Of a DNA stretch of 64,000 nt, positions 1 to 11,932 are shown one piece after another. How positions within the stretch are numbered: position 1 is the first letter of the stretch; the number at the start of each line of letters is the position of its first letter. Made by a program: the position numbers and the translations under genes. Source of the stretch: Pseudochelatococcus lubricantis (GTDB lineage: Bacteria > Pseudomonadota > Alphaproteobacteria > Rhizobiales > Beijerinckiaceae); assembly GCF_042432495.1 (NCBI RefSeq), contig NZ_JBHLXC010000015.1, positions 62,001-126,000 on the forward strand. Reading direction: 5' to 3'. Under the pieces are notes generated by a model. It was not told where the DNA came from, made no database searches, and was given only the letters and a program-made list of their open reading frames with translations.

Positions 1-1712
1 AACATGCGCCGGAAGTCGAACAGGCCCGCACCGGAATCCCGTTTTGGATCAGTCTGTTGCGTTACCGCCGGGGCCGACGGAGGGTCCGCTTCCGGGATAT
101 TTTCAGCCATGACGGGGGGCACAGGCGCATCGGCCGCCGTCCCCGCTCCCGCCTCCTCCAGATAGGCGATGAACGCATCCTCCAGCGTCGCCGCGCCGCG
201 TTTTTCGACAATGGCCGCCGGGGTGTCGCTGACGAGCACCTTGCCCGCATGCATGAGGGAGATGCGGTCGCAGCGCTCGGCCTCGTTCATGAAATGGGTC
301 GAGATGAAAATCGTCACGTTGTCGTTGCGCGACAGGTCGATCAGCTCCTGCCAGAGCGCGTCGCGGGCCACCGGGTCGACGCCCGAGGTCGGCTCGTCCA
401 GAATGAGGATTTCCGGACCATGGATGAGCGCTACCGCCAACGACAGCCGCTGGCGGATACCGAGCGGCAGCGCATCGGGCAGGACGTCCATGACGTCCTC
501 CAGATCGAAGCGCCTCGCCATCTCCTGGATGCGGCCGGGAATGGCGGCGAGGGGCAGGTGGAACAGACGCGCGTGCAGATCGAGGTTTTGGCGCACGGTC
601 AGTTCGACGTAGAGCGAAAATGCTTGCGACATGTAGCCGACGCGCTTGCGCACCGCCATGTCGTGCGGGTCCACCTGCTGTCCGAACAGCTTCGCGATAC
701 CCTCGGTCGCCGGCAGCAGACCGGTGAGCATTTTCATGGTCGTCGTCTTGCCGCAGCCGTTGGAGCCGAGGAAGCCGAAAATCTCGCCCTGCGGAATGCT
801 GAAGCTGACATTGTCGACGGCGGTGAAATCGCCGAAGCGCATGGTCAGCCCCTCGGCCTCGATGGCGAGCGTCTCGTCGGGGCGATGCGTGCGCGGACGC
901 AACTCGACCTTATGGTATGTGGCGCGGCTCTCCTCCGGCAGCAGGGCGATGAAGGCTTCGTCGAGCGTTCCGGCACCGGTACGGCGCAGCAGATCGCCGG
1001 GCGCGCCGACAGCGAGGACGCGGCCGGCATTCATCGCGGCGAGCCAGTCGAAGCGCGCGGCCTCCTCCATGTAGGCGGTGGCGACGATGACGCTCATGCC
1101 CGGTCGCTCGCGGCGGATATCGTCGATCAGATCCCAGAACTGGCGGCGCGACAGCGGATCGACGCCGGTGGTGGGCTCGTCGAGAATGAGCAGATCGGGA
1201 TCGTGGATGAGCGCGCAGCACAGGCCGAGCTTCTGCTTCATACCGCCCGACAGCTTGCCGGCGGGACGGCTCGCAAAGGGCGCAAGCCCGGTGCGGCCGA
1301 GCAGCCGCGCGATGCGTTCCTCACGCTCGCGCCGGTCGTGACCGAACAGCCGGCCGAAAAAATCGATGTTCTCGAACACCGAGAGATTAGGATAAAGATT
1401 TTTGCCAAGGCCCTGCGGCATATAGGCGATTTGCGGACAAACCCGACTGCGGTGGCGGGCGCTCGCGATGTCGCCGCCAAGCACCTCGATCTGCCCCTGC
1501 TGCACCACGCGCGCGCCCGCCACAAGCGACAGCAGGCTGGACTTGCCGACGCCGTCAGGCCCGATCAGGCCCACCATGCAGCCCGCGGGGATATCGAGAG
1601 TGATGTTGTCGAGCGCCAGCGTCTTGCCGTAACGCAGCCCGACGTTGACGAGCGAGGCGACAGGCGGCGTGGCGGGGAACGCCTCGGCCGGGACCGGGCT
1701 CTCGCGCGTCAT
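1..1712 (-). CDS. RbbA-like dual ABC ATPase/permease, 3' end outside window
   Basis: Minus-strand gene starting at 1712 and running off the left edge; 570 codons are visible. There are two ABC nucleotide-binding domains in tandem. The first (about residues 20-250) has Walker A GPDGVGKSS, signature LSGGMKQ and Walker B LLILDEPTTGVDP. The second (about 300-530) has GSNGCGKTT, the atypical signature LPLGIRQRLS seen in RbbA/YhiH proteins, and ILILDEPTSGVDP. A Pro/Ala-rich linker follows, and the ABC-2 permease part expected in this roughly 900-residue family would lie outside the window. The start overlaps the stop of the HlyD gene by one base (TGATG), so the two are translationally coupled. It probably energises export of an unknown substrate across the inner membrane. 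The direct adaptor neighbour supports transport rather than the ribosome-associated role proposed for E. coli RbbA. Confidence 0.88.
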   Translation of the reverse strand, partial: MTRESPVPAEAFPATPPVASLVNVGLRYGKTLALDNITLDIPAGCMVGLIGPDGVGKSSLLSLVAGARVVQQGQIEVLGGDIASARHRSRVCPQIAYMPQGLGKNLYPNLSVFENIDFFGRLFGHDRREREERIARLLGRTGLAPFASRPAGKLSGGMKQKLGLCCALIHDPDLLILDEPTTGVDPLSRRQFWDLIDDIRRERPGMSVIVATAYMEEAARFDWLAAMNAGRVLAVGAPGDLLRRTGAGTLDEAFIALLPEESRATYHKVELRPRTHRPDETLAIEAEGLTMRFGDFTAVDNVSFSIPQGEIFGFLGSNGCGKTTTMKMLTGLLPATEGIAKLFGQQVDPHDMAVRKRVGYMSQAFSLYVELTVRQNLDLHARLFHLPLAAIPGRIQEMARRFDLEDVMDVLPDALPLGIRQRLSLAVALIHGPEILILDEPTSGVDPVARDALWQELIDLSRNDNVTIFISTHFMNEAERCDRISLMHAGKVLVSDTPAAIVEKRGAATLEDAFIAYLEEAGAGTAADAPVPPVMAENIPEADPPSAPAVTQQTDPKRDSGAGLFDFRRM

Positions 1713-2782
1713 CACGGGCTGACCGTCTTCTGCAACGCCTCGGGCCACTGGGCATCCGGCCGCAGCTTGACGTAGGCGAGGCCCGGCAAGCCCGTCTTGA
1801 CCTGCTCGATGTACTTGCGCAGCAGGTCAGGCGAAATCTGCGCCCGGATGCGGAACATCAGCTTCTCCCGCTCGACCGCCGTCTCGACGGTCTTGGGGGT
1901 GAACTGAGCGACGTCGGCAACGAAGGAAATCTTGGCGGGCAGGACATATTGCGGCGCGGCATCGAGCACGATGCGCGCCTCCGCGCCGAGCGCGAGCAGG
2001 CCCGCCTGATCGGTAGGCAGGAAGAAGGTCATATAGACGTCGCTGAGGTCGACAAGATTGAGCACCCGCCCGCCGGCCGCCAGCACCTCGCCGACCTGGG
2101 CGACCAGAAACTGCACTCGCCCGTCGCGTGGCGAGGTCAGCACGCTGTCGGCGATATCAGCCTCGATCTTCTCGATGGTCGCCCGTGCGGCATCCACGGC
2201 GGCCTCCGCGCCGACCACCTGCGATTCTGCGGCCAGAATGGCAGCCTCGGCAGCGGCGAGCTGCGCCTTCGCCGCCTCCAGCGCGGCCTTCGCGCCAAGC
2301 GCCCGTGCGCGGTCGTCGTCCAGCGTCTGCTGGGAAATGTTGTCGCGGACGATGAGTTGCTCGGAACGGGCAAGTTTTTTGTTGGCGGCGTCAAGCTCCG
2401 CGTCGCGCTGCGCGACGACAGCAACCGCCGCCGCCTGTTCCGCCCGGCGCTGCGCGACCTGATTCTTCGCGGTCTGGACGGCGATGATCGCCTGCTGCAA
2501 CTGCGCCTCGGCCTGACGCTTCTGGGCCTGCAACTGGTCCGTGTCCATGCGGGCAAGGATCTGGCCGGCGGTGACGAAGTCGCCCTCGCGCACGAGAACT
2601 TCCTTCACCCGGCCCGCCGCCTTGCTGGCGACGTCGATCTCGGTGGCTTCGATGCGGCCGTTGCCGCTGGCGATGCCGTCCGGCAGCGGGGCCGGCTGCA
2701 ACTTCTTCCAGCCAAAATAGGCGGCGGCAGCCAGCACGAGCACAATGCCCACCGTCAACCACTTGCGCGATCCCTCGCTCAT
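1712..2782 (-). CDS. HlyD-family periplasmic adaptor (membrane fusion protein)
   Basis: A 356-residue protein with an N-terminal membrane anchor (about residues 7-25). A biotinyl-lipoyl half-motif region follows (SNGRIEATEIDVAS-like, RVKEVLVREGDFV), then a long Ala/Gln-rich coiled coil (about 85-200) and a beta-barrel segment (TSPRDGRVQFLVAQVGEVL). This is the YhiI/EmrA-like architecture that links inner-membrane pumps to an outer-membrane channel. The start at 2782 is chosen because AAGGGGG lies five bases upstream; an in-frame ATG at 2836 lacks this. The gene lies directly upstream of and overlaps the RbbA-like ATPase, so the two form an export operon. No TolC-type channel gene is visible. 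The substrate is unknown; multidrug or secretion functions are both possible. Confidence 0.9.
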   Translation of the reverse strand: MSEGSRKWLTVGIVLVLAAAAYFGWKKLQPAPLPDGIASGNGRIEATEIDVASKAAGRVKEVLVREGDFVTAGQILARMDTDQLQAQKRQAEAQLQQAIIAVQTAKNQVAQRRAEQAAAVAVVAQRDAELDAANKKLARSEQLIVRDNISQQTLDDDRARALGAKAALEAAKAQLAAAEAAILAAESQVVGAEAAVDAARATIEKIEADIADSVLTSPRDGRVQFLVAQVGEVLAAGGRVLNLVDLSDVYMTFFLPTDQAGLLALGAEARIVLDAAPQYVLPAKISFVADVAQFTPKTVETAVEREKLMFRIRAQISPDLLRKYIEQVKTGLPGLAYVKLRPDAQWPEALQKTVSP

Positions 2783-2890
2783 GTCGCCCCCTTGTTCCGC
2801 GACGCCACCGTGACGCCGGATAGTGCCGGCGCGCAACCTATCACGCAGCCGGATGACAGAGAAATGATCCGGAGCAACCCCCGGAAAGGC

Positions 2891-3391
2891 TCAACCAGCC
2901 GCGATCCGTTCCCGCAGCCGCTGCGCGACGCGCCCGGGCACGAACTGCGACACGTCGCCGCCCATCCTGGCGATCTGGCGCACGAGCGTCGCCGTGATGT
3001 GGCGGGTGCGGGACGACGCGGGCAGGAACACCGTCTGGATATCCGGCGCCATGGCGTCGTTCATGCCCGCCATCTGCATTTCGTAGTCGAGGTCCGTGCC
3101 GTCGCGCACGCCGCGAATGAGCAGCGACGCGCCGAGACGGCGGGCGGCGGACACCACGAGATCGTCGAAAGTCGTCACCTCGAACGCCACGCCCGCCGCC
3201 GCCGCGATCGGCGCGCATTCCTCGTGCAGCATGACGGCGCGCTCCTGTGCGGTGAACAGCGGCGTCTTGCCGGGGTGGATGCCGATGGCGATCACCACCT
3301 TGTCGGCAACCAGCACAGCGCCGCGCATCACGTCGATGTGGCCGTTCGTCACCGGATCGAACGACCCTGCATAGATCGCCACGCCTGCCAT
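2891..3391 (-). CDS. coaD: Pantetheine-phosphate adenylyltransferase
   Basis: 166 residues, the normal length for CoaD. It transfers AMP from ATP to 4'-phosphopantetheine, the penultimate step of coenzyme A synthesis, in the cytoplasm. The N-terminal nucleotidyltransferase motif is YAGSFDPVTNGHID (T/HxGH type). A central RGVRDGTDLDYE segment and the C-terminal ITATLVRQIA stretch match the ATP-binding parts of the family. The gene starts on the base next to the gyrA stop codon, so gyrA and coaD are probably co-transcribed, an order common in Hyphomicrobiales. The bases between this gene and the HlyD gene (2783-2890) hold no ORF of note. Confidence 0.97.
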   Translation of the reverse strand: MAGVAIYAGSFDPVTNGHIDVMRGAVLVADKVVIAIGIHPGKTPLFTAQERAVMLHEECAPIAAAAGVAFEVTTFDDLVVSAARRLGASLLIRGVRDGTDLDYEMQMAGMNDAMAPDIQTVFLPASSRTRHITATLVRQIARMGGDVSQFVPGRVAQRLRERIAAG

Positions 3392-6208
<2,817 letters not shown>

Positions 6209-6373
6209 GGAAAGCCTTCCGGAATACCACCTGTGACTGGAGCGACTCCCGTCTAAACCATCCGGCGGAAAATTACCACCACGGCAGGACGAAAGGCCGG
6301 ACTATCGCGTGGAAGAACCGCAATCGCCCGAGGGGGTTGCCTTGGCGGGGCCGATCCGGCGGCCGCGGTGGCC

Positions 6374-7456
6374 TCAGAGCGACGGGCCGGCGTAGAGGCC
6401 GGCGAAGCGGCCGTCGGCCGCCAGCGTGAAGCCCCACTCCTGCCCGCCGTTCTCGAAGCGCACGTCGTAGACGTCCCAGCCCATCGGGCTGACGCCCTTG
6501 AAAGAGAGGCCCTGCAGCTGCCCCAGCCGCTCAAGCTCGTCCCGGATCGCACCGGCCTGCTCGCGCGCGAGGGCGGCGAGCGGCGGCGTCATGCCGTCAT
6601 AGTCCGGCTCGCCGAGCCGGTGCTCCGCGATGACACTGCGCAGCAGCGCCTCGCCGTCCGGCAGCGGCGTCCCGTTTTTCACCCGCGCGGCGAGCGCCTC
6701 CTCGATGTTGCGGGTGATCTCCTCGCCGACGCGGGCGGCCGGCTGCTCATAGCCGTTCTGGTGCAGGACGAGGCCGGACACGACGCCGCCCGCCCCCCGC
6801 GTGAAGACGATCTGGGCCGGCACCACCTTGAGAAAGAAGGCATCCTGCGCGTACGGAAAAGCCTCCACCTCGGGCTGGCCCGTCACGCGGACGAACAGGC
6901 GGTCCTCCTTGCGCGTGACGACGAGGCCGATGCCGTCGGCGAGGAGGTAGTGGCCGGCGTAATCGGCGTAGAGCACGGGATCGAGCCGGATTTCGGTCCG
7001 CGGCCTCGCCTGTTCGTAACGATGCCAGGCGATGGCGTCCTGCGATGTGTCGGTCATGTTGGTCTCCTTTGCGAGTGTCAAGAGTTCATCGGTAGAGAGG
7101 AGCGCGCCGGCCGCGATCTTCGCCCGCAGGGAGCCGACGAGGCGAAGCCCGCGTTCCGCGCGCTCGCGCAGGTCTTGCAGAGTCTGCTGCTGCATCGCCA
7201 GCAGGCCGTCGAGGTCGGCTCCCTGCCCCGACAGCAACCGCGCGATCCCGGACAGGCTGAGCCCCAGCCGCTTGAGGGCGACGATCTCGGCGAGCCGCGC
7301 GATTTCGGCGGGGCCGTAGAGCCGCCAGTTCTTCTGCGTTCTCCGCGGCGCGACGAGGCCCTGACGCTCGTAGACGCGAAGGGCGCGCACCGTCAGCCCC
7401 ATGCGTTCCGCGCATTCCGCGGCTGTCAGCAAGACATCTTCCCTGCGCTTCGTCAT
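6374..7456 (-). CDS. MerR-family regulator with large C-terminal domain
   Basis: 360 residues. The N-terminal winged helix (about 8-80: LTAAECAERMGLTVRALRVYERQGLV, then WRLYGPAEIARL) is a clear MerR DNA-binding domain, followed by a helical linker (about 85-130). The C-terminal 220 residues resemble the beta-rich DUF3471-type domains fused to some Hyphomicrobiales MerR proteins (YADYAGHYLLADGIGLVVTRKEDRLFVRV). This could be a ligand-sensing module. There is no cysteine cluster of the metal-sensing type. The start is supported by GAGGAGG upstream of the ATG. A GTAC-flanked stretch at about 7483-7501 just upstream resembles the dyads MerR proteins bind in their own promoters. The target is unknown. 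Confidence 0.85.
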   Translation of the reverse strand: MTKRREDVLLTAAECAERMGLTVRALRVYERQGLVAPRRTQKNWRLYGPAEIARLAEIVALKRLGLSLSGIARLLSGQGADLDGLLAMQQQTLQDLRERAERGLRLVGSLRAKIAAGALLSTDELLTLAKETNMTDTSQDAIAWHRYEQARPRTEIRLDPVLYADYAGHYLLADGIGLVVTRKEDRLFVRVTGQPEVEAFPYAQDAFFLKVVPAQIVFTRGAGGVVSGLVLHQNGYEQPAARVGEEITRNIEEALAARVKNGTPLPDGEALLRSVIAEHRLGEPDYDGMTPPLAALAREQAGAIRDELERLGQLQGLSFKGVSPMGWDVYDVRFENGGQEWGFTLAADGRFAGLYAGPSL

Positions 7457-7709
7457 CGTGGCCTCCTCACTCTTTGCGTTGTACGGTATGACCTTGGGTA
7501 CGGCTCAAGAGGCTATTTCCAGAAAAGAATCCGGCTTGACCTGCCTCAACGACGGCGCGCCGCATCCTCGCCTAGCATGACCGGAGCGTTTTCCGGCGGG
7601 GCGTCGCGAAACCGCTCAAGAATGAAGCGCGGAGCCTGTACCGACCCGGGGGAATCGGCGACGATACAGGTGGGCCGGGCGGCCAGTTCCCCTCATGGAG
7701 GAATGAATC

Positions 7710-8171
7710 ATGCAGGCGAAATCGACACAGACGGAAGACACCGAAGGCGAAGGCGACGACGGCACGGTGCTCACGATCTCCCCGGAGAAGGTCTGCTTCA
7801 TCATCATCAAGGCGCGGGAGTTCGACGCCAAGGACGAGGTGACGGAACCCGATCCCGGCTCGAACCCCGCCGACGACATGGGCGTCGCGATTCTGGAGAG
7901 CCACGGGGACGACCCGGTCGCGCAGGAGCTGACCGCGTTCATCCGCGCGCTGTCGGAGGACGAGCAGGTCGATCTCGTGGCCCTCACCTGGCTCGGCCGC
8001 GACGACTACTCGGCGGAGGACTGGCCGGGCGTGCGCGAGGAGGCCGCCGGCGCGCACAACAAGCGCACGGCCGAATATCTGCTCGGCACGCCGCTCGTCG
8101 GCGACTTCCTCGAAGAGGGGCTGGCCATACTCGGCTACTCCTGCGAGGAATTCGAAACCTCCCGGCTGTAG
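7710..8171 (+). CDS. DUF3775 domain protein
   Basis: 153 residues, acidic, no signal peptide. After a disordered acidic N-terminus comes the pattern LTISPEKVCFIIIKAREFDAKD, and later VALTWLGRDDY and RRTAEYLLGTPLV-like text. These are characteristic of DUF3775, an alphaproteobacterial family of unknown function. The ATG has a good ribosome-binding site (GGAGGAATGAATC). It is followed 38 bases later by the APH-like kinase gene on the same strand, so the two may be co-transcribed. No function can be given. Confidence 0.85.
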   Translation: MQAKSTQTEDTEGEGDDGTVLTISPEKVCFIIIKAREFDAKDEVTEPDPGSNPADDMGVAILESHGDDPVAQELTAFIRALSEDEQVDLVALTWLGRDDYSAEDWPGVREEAAGAHNKRTAEYLLGTPLVGDFLEEGLAILGYSCEEFETSRL

Positions 8172-8209
8172 GCGGCGCGCTGAGGCGGGTCGATCCGAAG
8201 AGTGCGCAC

Positions 8210-9313
8210 ATGGCCGAGACGCCCGGACATCTCCGCACCGCACAGCCCTCCCGGCCGGAGGTCCGGCTTGATGAGAAGGTTGCGTTTCTCCGCGACCCGC
8301 GCAGTTATGCGGAGGGCACGCGCGCGGTCGAGGCGCGTGAAACCCATATGTCATGGGTCTTCCTGACGGACGAACGTGTCTACAAGCTCAAGAAGCCGGT
8401 GCGCTTTCCCTATCTCGATTTCTCGACGCTCGGGCGGCGCGCGGCGGCCTGCCGCGCCGAGCACAGGCTTAACCTGCGGCTGGCGCCGGACGTGTATCTC
8501 GCCGTCGTGCCGCTCGCCGCCTCTCACGCCGGCCTCGCCATCGATGGCGACGGCGAGGTGGTGGACTGGCTCGTCGTCATGCGCCGGCTCGACGCCGGAG
8601 CCTGTCTGGAAGCGGTGCTGCTGGCGGGGCAGTTGCAGCCGGTGCACGCGGAGCGCATCGCCGCCACGCTGAAACGCTTCTACCGCCACGCCAGCCATGT
8701 GCCCGTCACGCCGGAACGCTGCCTAGCGGACTGGCGCACGGCGACGCGCCTCAACCGGCACATCCTCTGCAACCCGCGTTTCGGCCTGCACACGGGCCTC
8801 ATCGACCGTATCGCCGCCGTGCAGCGCCGCTTCCTGCGCGAGCGCGCCGGGCTGCTGGCGGCGCGGGTGCTGGCCGGGCGCATCGTAGACGCCCACGGCG
8901 ACCTGCGCCCCGAGCATATCTGGCTGACGCGCCCGGTGACGATCATCGACTGCCTCGAATTCGATCCCCACCTGCGCGCACTGGACCCGCTGGACGAAGT
9001 AGCCTTTCTGCATCTGGAATGCGAACGGCTCGGCGCCCGCTGGGCGGGCGAGCGCATCCGCCGGCGTCTCGCGCCCATGCTGGGCGAAGACCGCGCCCCC
9101 GGCCTGTTCCAGTTCTACCGCAGCCAGCGGGCCATGCTGCGGGCGAGGTTGTCCATCGCGCATCTGCTGGATGCCAGGCCGCGAACGCCGGAGAAATGGC
9201 CGCGGCAGGCGCGCGCCTATCTGAAACTGGCGGCGGGGGATGCCGGGCATCTCGAAAGACTGCACAACGCAACAGTCCGGGTGAGAGCCCGGCCGGTCTC
9301 CGCGCTTGCCTGA
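8210..9313 (+). CDS. APH-like kinase family protein (COG2187 type)
   Basis: 367 residues. An N-terminal segment with THMSWVFLTDERVYKLKKPVRF and YLDFSTLGRR matches the beginning of the COG2187 family, aminoglycoside-phosphotransferase-like proteins of unknown substrate. The kinase-fold catalytic motif is DAHGDLRPEHIWL (HGDL with the Brenner-type Asp), and IIDCLEFDPHLRALDP supplies the metal-binding Asp block. Many family members carry a second, C-terminal AAA/P-loop kinase; here the protein stops after the APH-like half. The start at 8210 is the first ATG after the DUF3775 stop. It probably phosphorylates a small cytoplasmic metabolite; antibiotic modification is not supported by anything seen here. 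Confidence 0.8.
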   Translation: MAETPGHLRTAQPSRPEVRLDEKVAFLRDPRSYAEGTRAVEARETHMSWVFLTDERVYKLKKPVRFPYLDFSTLGRRAAACRAEHRLNLRLAPDVYLAVVPLAASHAGLAIDGDGEVVDWLVVMRRLDAGACLEAVLLAGQLQPVHAERIAATLKRFYRHASHVPVTPERCLADWRTATRLNRHILCNPRFGLHTGLIDRIAAVQRRFLRERAGLLAARVLAGRIVDAHGDLRPEHIWLTRPVTIIDCLEFDPHLRALDPLDEVAFLHLECERLGARWAGERIRRRLAPMLGEDRAPGLFQFYRSQRAMLRARLSIAHLLDARPRTPEKWPRQARAYLKLAAGDAGHLERLHNATVRVRARPVSALA

Positions 9314-9436
9314 AACAACCCTTGGCCAAAAACACCGCTTGCCTGAAACAACAGGCCAGATTCGACCGCAAGAAACGGGTTGGCGTGGCGCCCGGCTATC
9401 GCGAAAGTCCGGCCTCCCGTTCATTGGAGGTCAATC

Positions 9437-10186
9437 ATGGGCATGTTGCAGAACAAGGTCGCCGTCGTCACGGGCGCATCGTCGGGGATCGGCCGCGCCG
9501 CCGCGCTGCTGTTCAGCGCCGAGGGAGCAGCCGTCATCCTGAATGCCAGAGGCGAAAAAGGCCTCAATGAAGTGGCGGAGACCATTCGCGCCCGGGGCGG
9601 AAAAGCGCGTATCGTGGCCGGCGATGTCAGCCTGCCGGAAACGCACCGGAAGCTGGTTGCCGAAGCCACGGGGGCCTTCGGCGGCCTCGACATCGCATTC
9701 AACAACGCGGGAACCACCGGCCCCGTGCGGCTCCTCGCGGATGTCGCAGTGTCGGAATGGCAGGAGACGCTTGCCGCCAATCTGACGGCTGCCTTCCTCG
9801 CCAGCCGCTGCCAGATTCCAGCGATGCTCGCACGGGGAAGCGGTTCGATCATCTTTACATCGAGCTTCGTCGGCACAAGCGTCGGGCTACCCGGCATGGC
9901 GGTTTACGCGGCCGCGAAAGCGGGGCTCATGGGACTGGTGAAGGGAATCACCGCGGACTATGCAGAAAAAGGCATCAGGGCGAACGCACTCCTGCCCGGC
10001 GGCGTCGACACGGCCATGGCGGGCGATCAGGCCCAGAAGGAATGGGCCGCCGGTCTGCATGCCATGAAGCGGATCGCGCAGCCGGAAGAGATCGCCCGGG
10101 CCGCATTGTTCCTTGCAAGCCCCATGTCGAGCTTTGTCGCCGGCTCAGCCCTGTTCGCCGACGGTGGCAACGCCGCCGTCAAGTAA
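9437..10186 (+). CDS. SDR-family oxidoreductase
   Basis: 249 residues, the length of classical short-chain dehydrogenases. The NAD(P)-binding motif TGASSGIG is at about residue 14, FNNAG at about 90, the catalytic Ser in FTSSF at about 144, and the catalytic pair YAAAK at about 157. The C-terminus FVAGSALFADGG is typical of the family. The start at 9437 follows GGAGG at an ideal distance. The substrate cannot be told from sequence. It stands alone, with a palindromic repeat 90 bases downstream, which may help end transcription. Confidence 0.92.
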   Translation: MGMLQNKVAVVTGASSGIGRAAALLFSAEGAAVILNARGEKGLNEVAETIRARGGKARIVAGDVSLPETHRKLVAEATGAFGGLDIAFNNAGTTGPVRLLADVAVSEWQETLAANLTAAFLASRCQIPAMLARGSGSIIFTSSFVGTSVGLPGMAVYAAAKAGLMGLVKGITADYAEKGIRANALLPGGVDTAMAGDQAQKEWAAGLHAMKRIAQPEEIARAALFLASPMSSFVAGSALFADGGNAAVK

Positions 10187-10275
10187 CGGAAGGAAGGGGC
10201 TCCACGAGGCTGCTGCGGGAAGCCGGAGCGCCGGACATTCAGGCCGAAACGCACCGCCGCCCTATCCGCCTGTTT

Positions 10276-10425
10276 TAGAGCGCGTTCCGATCAGATGATT
10301 CCATCGGATCGGAACGCGCTCTAGAATCTGTCCTGTTTATGTTGAAACAGGACAGATTCTAGATTTCTTATTTTGAGCGAATTCTGATCGATCAGATGAT
10401 TCCATCGGATCGGAACGCGCTCTAG
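10276..10425 (-). repeat. Composite palindromic repeat, copy 1 (long form)
   Basis: On the minus strand this copy begins TAGAGCGCGTTCCGATC, continues through a TTCGCTCAAAATAAG block, and contains the hairpin TAGAATCTGTCCTGTTT / AAACAGGACAGATTCTA. A second GCGCGTTCCGATC palindrome follows the hairpin, making this the longest of five copies in the window (others near 16739, 31441, 47428 and 57067). Its first TAG (10424-10422) is the stop codon of the prs gene. The long stems would form strong RNA hairpins and may act as a terminator or mRNA stabiliser. Confidence 0.9.
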
Positions 10426-11456
10426 AAAACGTTGAGGTCCGTCAGCGGTTCGTTGCCGTGCAGCCTGCGGATCGCCTCGGCGAACAGCGGCGCGGCGCTT
10501 GCCACGTCGAGCTTGTCGCGGACGGCGCCTGCCGGCAGGCGGAACGGGGGAACCGTGTCCGTCGTGATGATGCGCCGGATCGCCGGATCGGCAAGGGCCT
10601 CGGACGCCCCTTCCATGAACAGACCGTGCGCCACGCAGGCGATCACGCAGCCGGCACCGCCGTGCAGCGCGGCGTGCGCTGCACGCACCAGCGTGCCGCC
10701 GGTGCTGACGAGATCGTCGACGACGATGCACGTGGCATCGCGCACGTTCCCGGCGAAAAGATCGCCGGAGACGACACCGCCGCTGCGGTGCTTCTCCACG
10801 AATGCCTTGCCCACCGGCCGGCCGATCGCGCGTTCCAGAGCCTCGCGGAAGAGGTCGGCGCGCTTGGCGCCGCCGAGATCGGGAGAGACGACGGCAAGCG
10901 GCTCCGCACCGACGAGCTGCCGGACCTGCGCGATGAGGACGGGCGCCGACGTCAGCGCCACCGCCCGGCAGCGGAAGGCGTTCTCGAACGCCGTTTCGTT
11001 GTGGACTTCCAGCGTGACCACGGCGTCGGCACCCACGGCCTCGAACAGGGCGGCGACATAGCGCGTCGTCACCGGATCGGACGGCTTGGTCCGGCGGTCC
11101 TTGCGCGCATAGCACAGATAGGGCACCACGGCGGTGACGCGCGCCGCGCCTGCGTCCTTCAGCGCCGCGATGAAGAACAGCAGCCGGCAGAGCTTGTCGT
11201 TGGCGCTGGCGAGCGGCCCGCCGTGGAGACTGTGCAGGACGTAGACATCAGCGCCGGCGACCGGCACCAGCGGCCTGATCTTGTGCTCCCCGTCCTCGAA
11301 TTCGCGCTCCTCATGGGCAGCGACATCCACGCCGAGCACCTGCGCGACCGACCGGCCGAACCCGTCGCTCCCCGCCAGCGCGAAAAACAGCAGCCGCCCC
11401 GGCGCGGCGGACGGAAAGACGGCGGGCGCCGGAGCCCGGGAAGCGCAAGCCTGCAT
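10422..11456 (-). CDS. prs: Ribose-phosphate pyrophosphokinase (divergent type)
   Basis: 344 residues. It is predicted to make PRPP from ribose 5-phosphate and ATP. The PRPP-binding loop VVDDLVSTGGTL (about residue 240) and the N-terminal segment REFEDGEHKIRPL with YLCYARKDRRTKP match PRPP synthetases. The catalytic flexible loop (EKHRSGGVVSGDL) is unlike the KRR-type loop of housekeeping class I enzymes, so this is probably a second, special-purpose enzyme. The start is well supported (GGGAGGTGAGG before the ATG). It lies 38 bases downstream of the universal stress protein gene on the same strand, suggesting a stress-linked operon. The stop codon is the TAG at the boundary of repeat copy 1. 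Confidence 0.88.
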   Translation of the reverse strand: MQACASRAPAPAVFPSAAPGRLLFFALAGSDGFGRSVAQVLGVDVAAHEEREFEDGEHKIRPLVPVAGADVYVLHSLHGGPLASANDKLCRLLFFIAALKDAGAARVTAVVPYLCYARKDRRTKPSDPVTTRYVAALFEAVGADAVVTLEVHNETAFENAFRCRAVALTSAPVLIAQVRQLVGAEPLAVVSPDLGGAKRADLFREALERAIGRPVGKAFVEKHRSGGVVSGDLFAGNVRDATCIVVDDLVSTGGTLVRAAHAALHGGAGCVIACVAHGLFMEGASEALADPAIRRIITTDTVPPFRLPAGAVRDKLDVASAAPLFAEAIRRLHGNEPLTDLNVF

Positions 11457-11494
11457 TGTCCCTCACCTCCCGAATGCCCCCCGCGCGGGCGCCC

Positions 11495-11932
11495 TCACCT
11501 GTAGACGAGAACGGGAACGGTCGAATACGTCAGCACCTTCTGCGCAACGCTGCCAAGCACCAGAGCGCTGATCCCGCGCCTGCCATGCGAGGCCATGGCG
11601 ATGAGATCGCACCCGCGCTGCGCGGCCGTCTCGATGATGGCGAGATAGGGATCGTCGCTCTCGGTCTGCACCGCCTCGCACGGCACGCCGAGCCGCTTGG
11701 CCTCGCGTTCCGCCGCCGCGAGGATGTTCCCCGCCTGCGTGCGTGACAGCCTCTCATACTCCGCGCGCGTCGATTCAAGCTGCTCCGGCGAGGCCGTGAA
11801 GATGCTGTAAGGCTCGATCACCGTCAGCACCGTCACCTTCGCGCCCGCGTCCCGGGCGAATTCCAGCGCTGCCTGCATCGCCGTGGTGGACAGTGGCGAG
11901 CCGTCGTCGGGAATCAGAATATGGCTGAACAT
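11495..11932 (-). CDS. Universal stress protein (UspA family)
   Basis: 145 residues from the chosen ATG at 11932; a second ATG lies just before it at 11935 and the exact start is uncertain. The fold begins MFSHILIPDDGSPLS, with an acidic ATP-contact residue after the first strand. It ends with ASHGRRGISALVLGS, the G-x2-G-x7-GS ATP-binding pattern of nucleotide-binding Usp proteins, then VPVLVYR. These proteins support survival in stationary phase and energy limitation. It precedes prs on the same strand, so ATP-dependent stress signalling and PRPP supply may be co-expressed. Confidence 0.93.
   Translation of the reverse strand: MFSHILIPDDGSPLSTTAMQAALEFARDAGAKVTVLTVIEPYSIFTASPEQLESTRAEYERLSRTQAGNILAAAEREAKRLGVPCEAVQTESDDPYLAIIETAAQRGCDLIAMASHGRRGISALVLGSVAQKVLTYSTVPVLVYR

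Noticed and set aside
6368..9313. A 981-residue plus-strand reading covering the MerR and DUF3775 genes
   Set aside because: Only the part from 8210 has family features (APH-like kinase); the rest is antisense to MerR or out of frame with DUF3775.
10276..10425. CRISPR array or IS end at the repeat
   Set aside because: Units are not regularly spaced repeats with unique spacers, and no transposase gene or target duplications are visible near any of the five copies.
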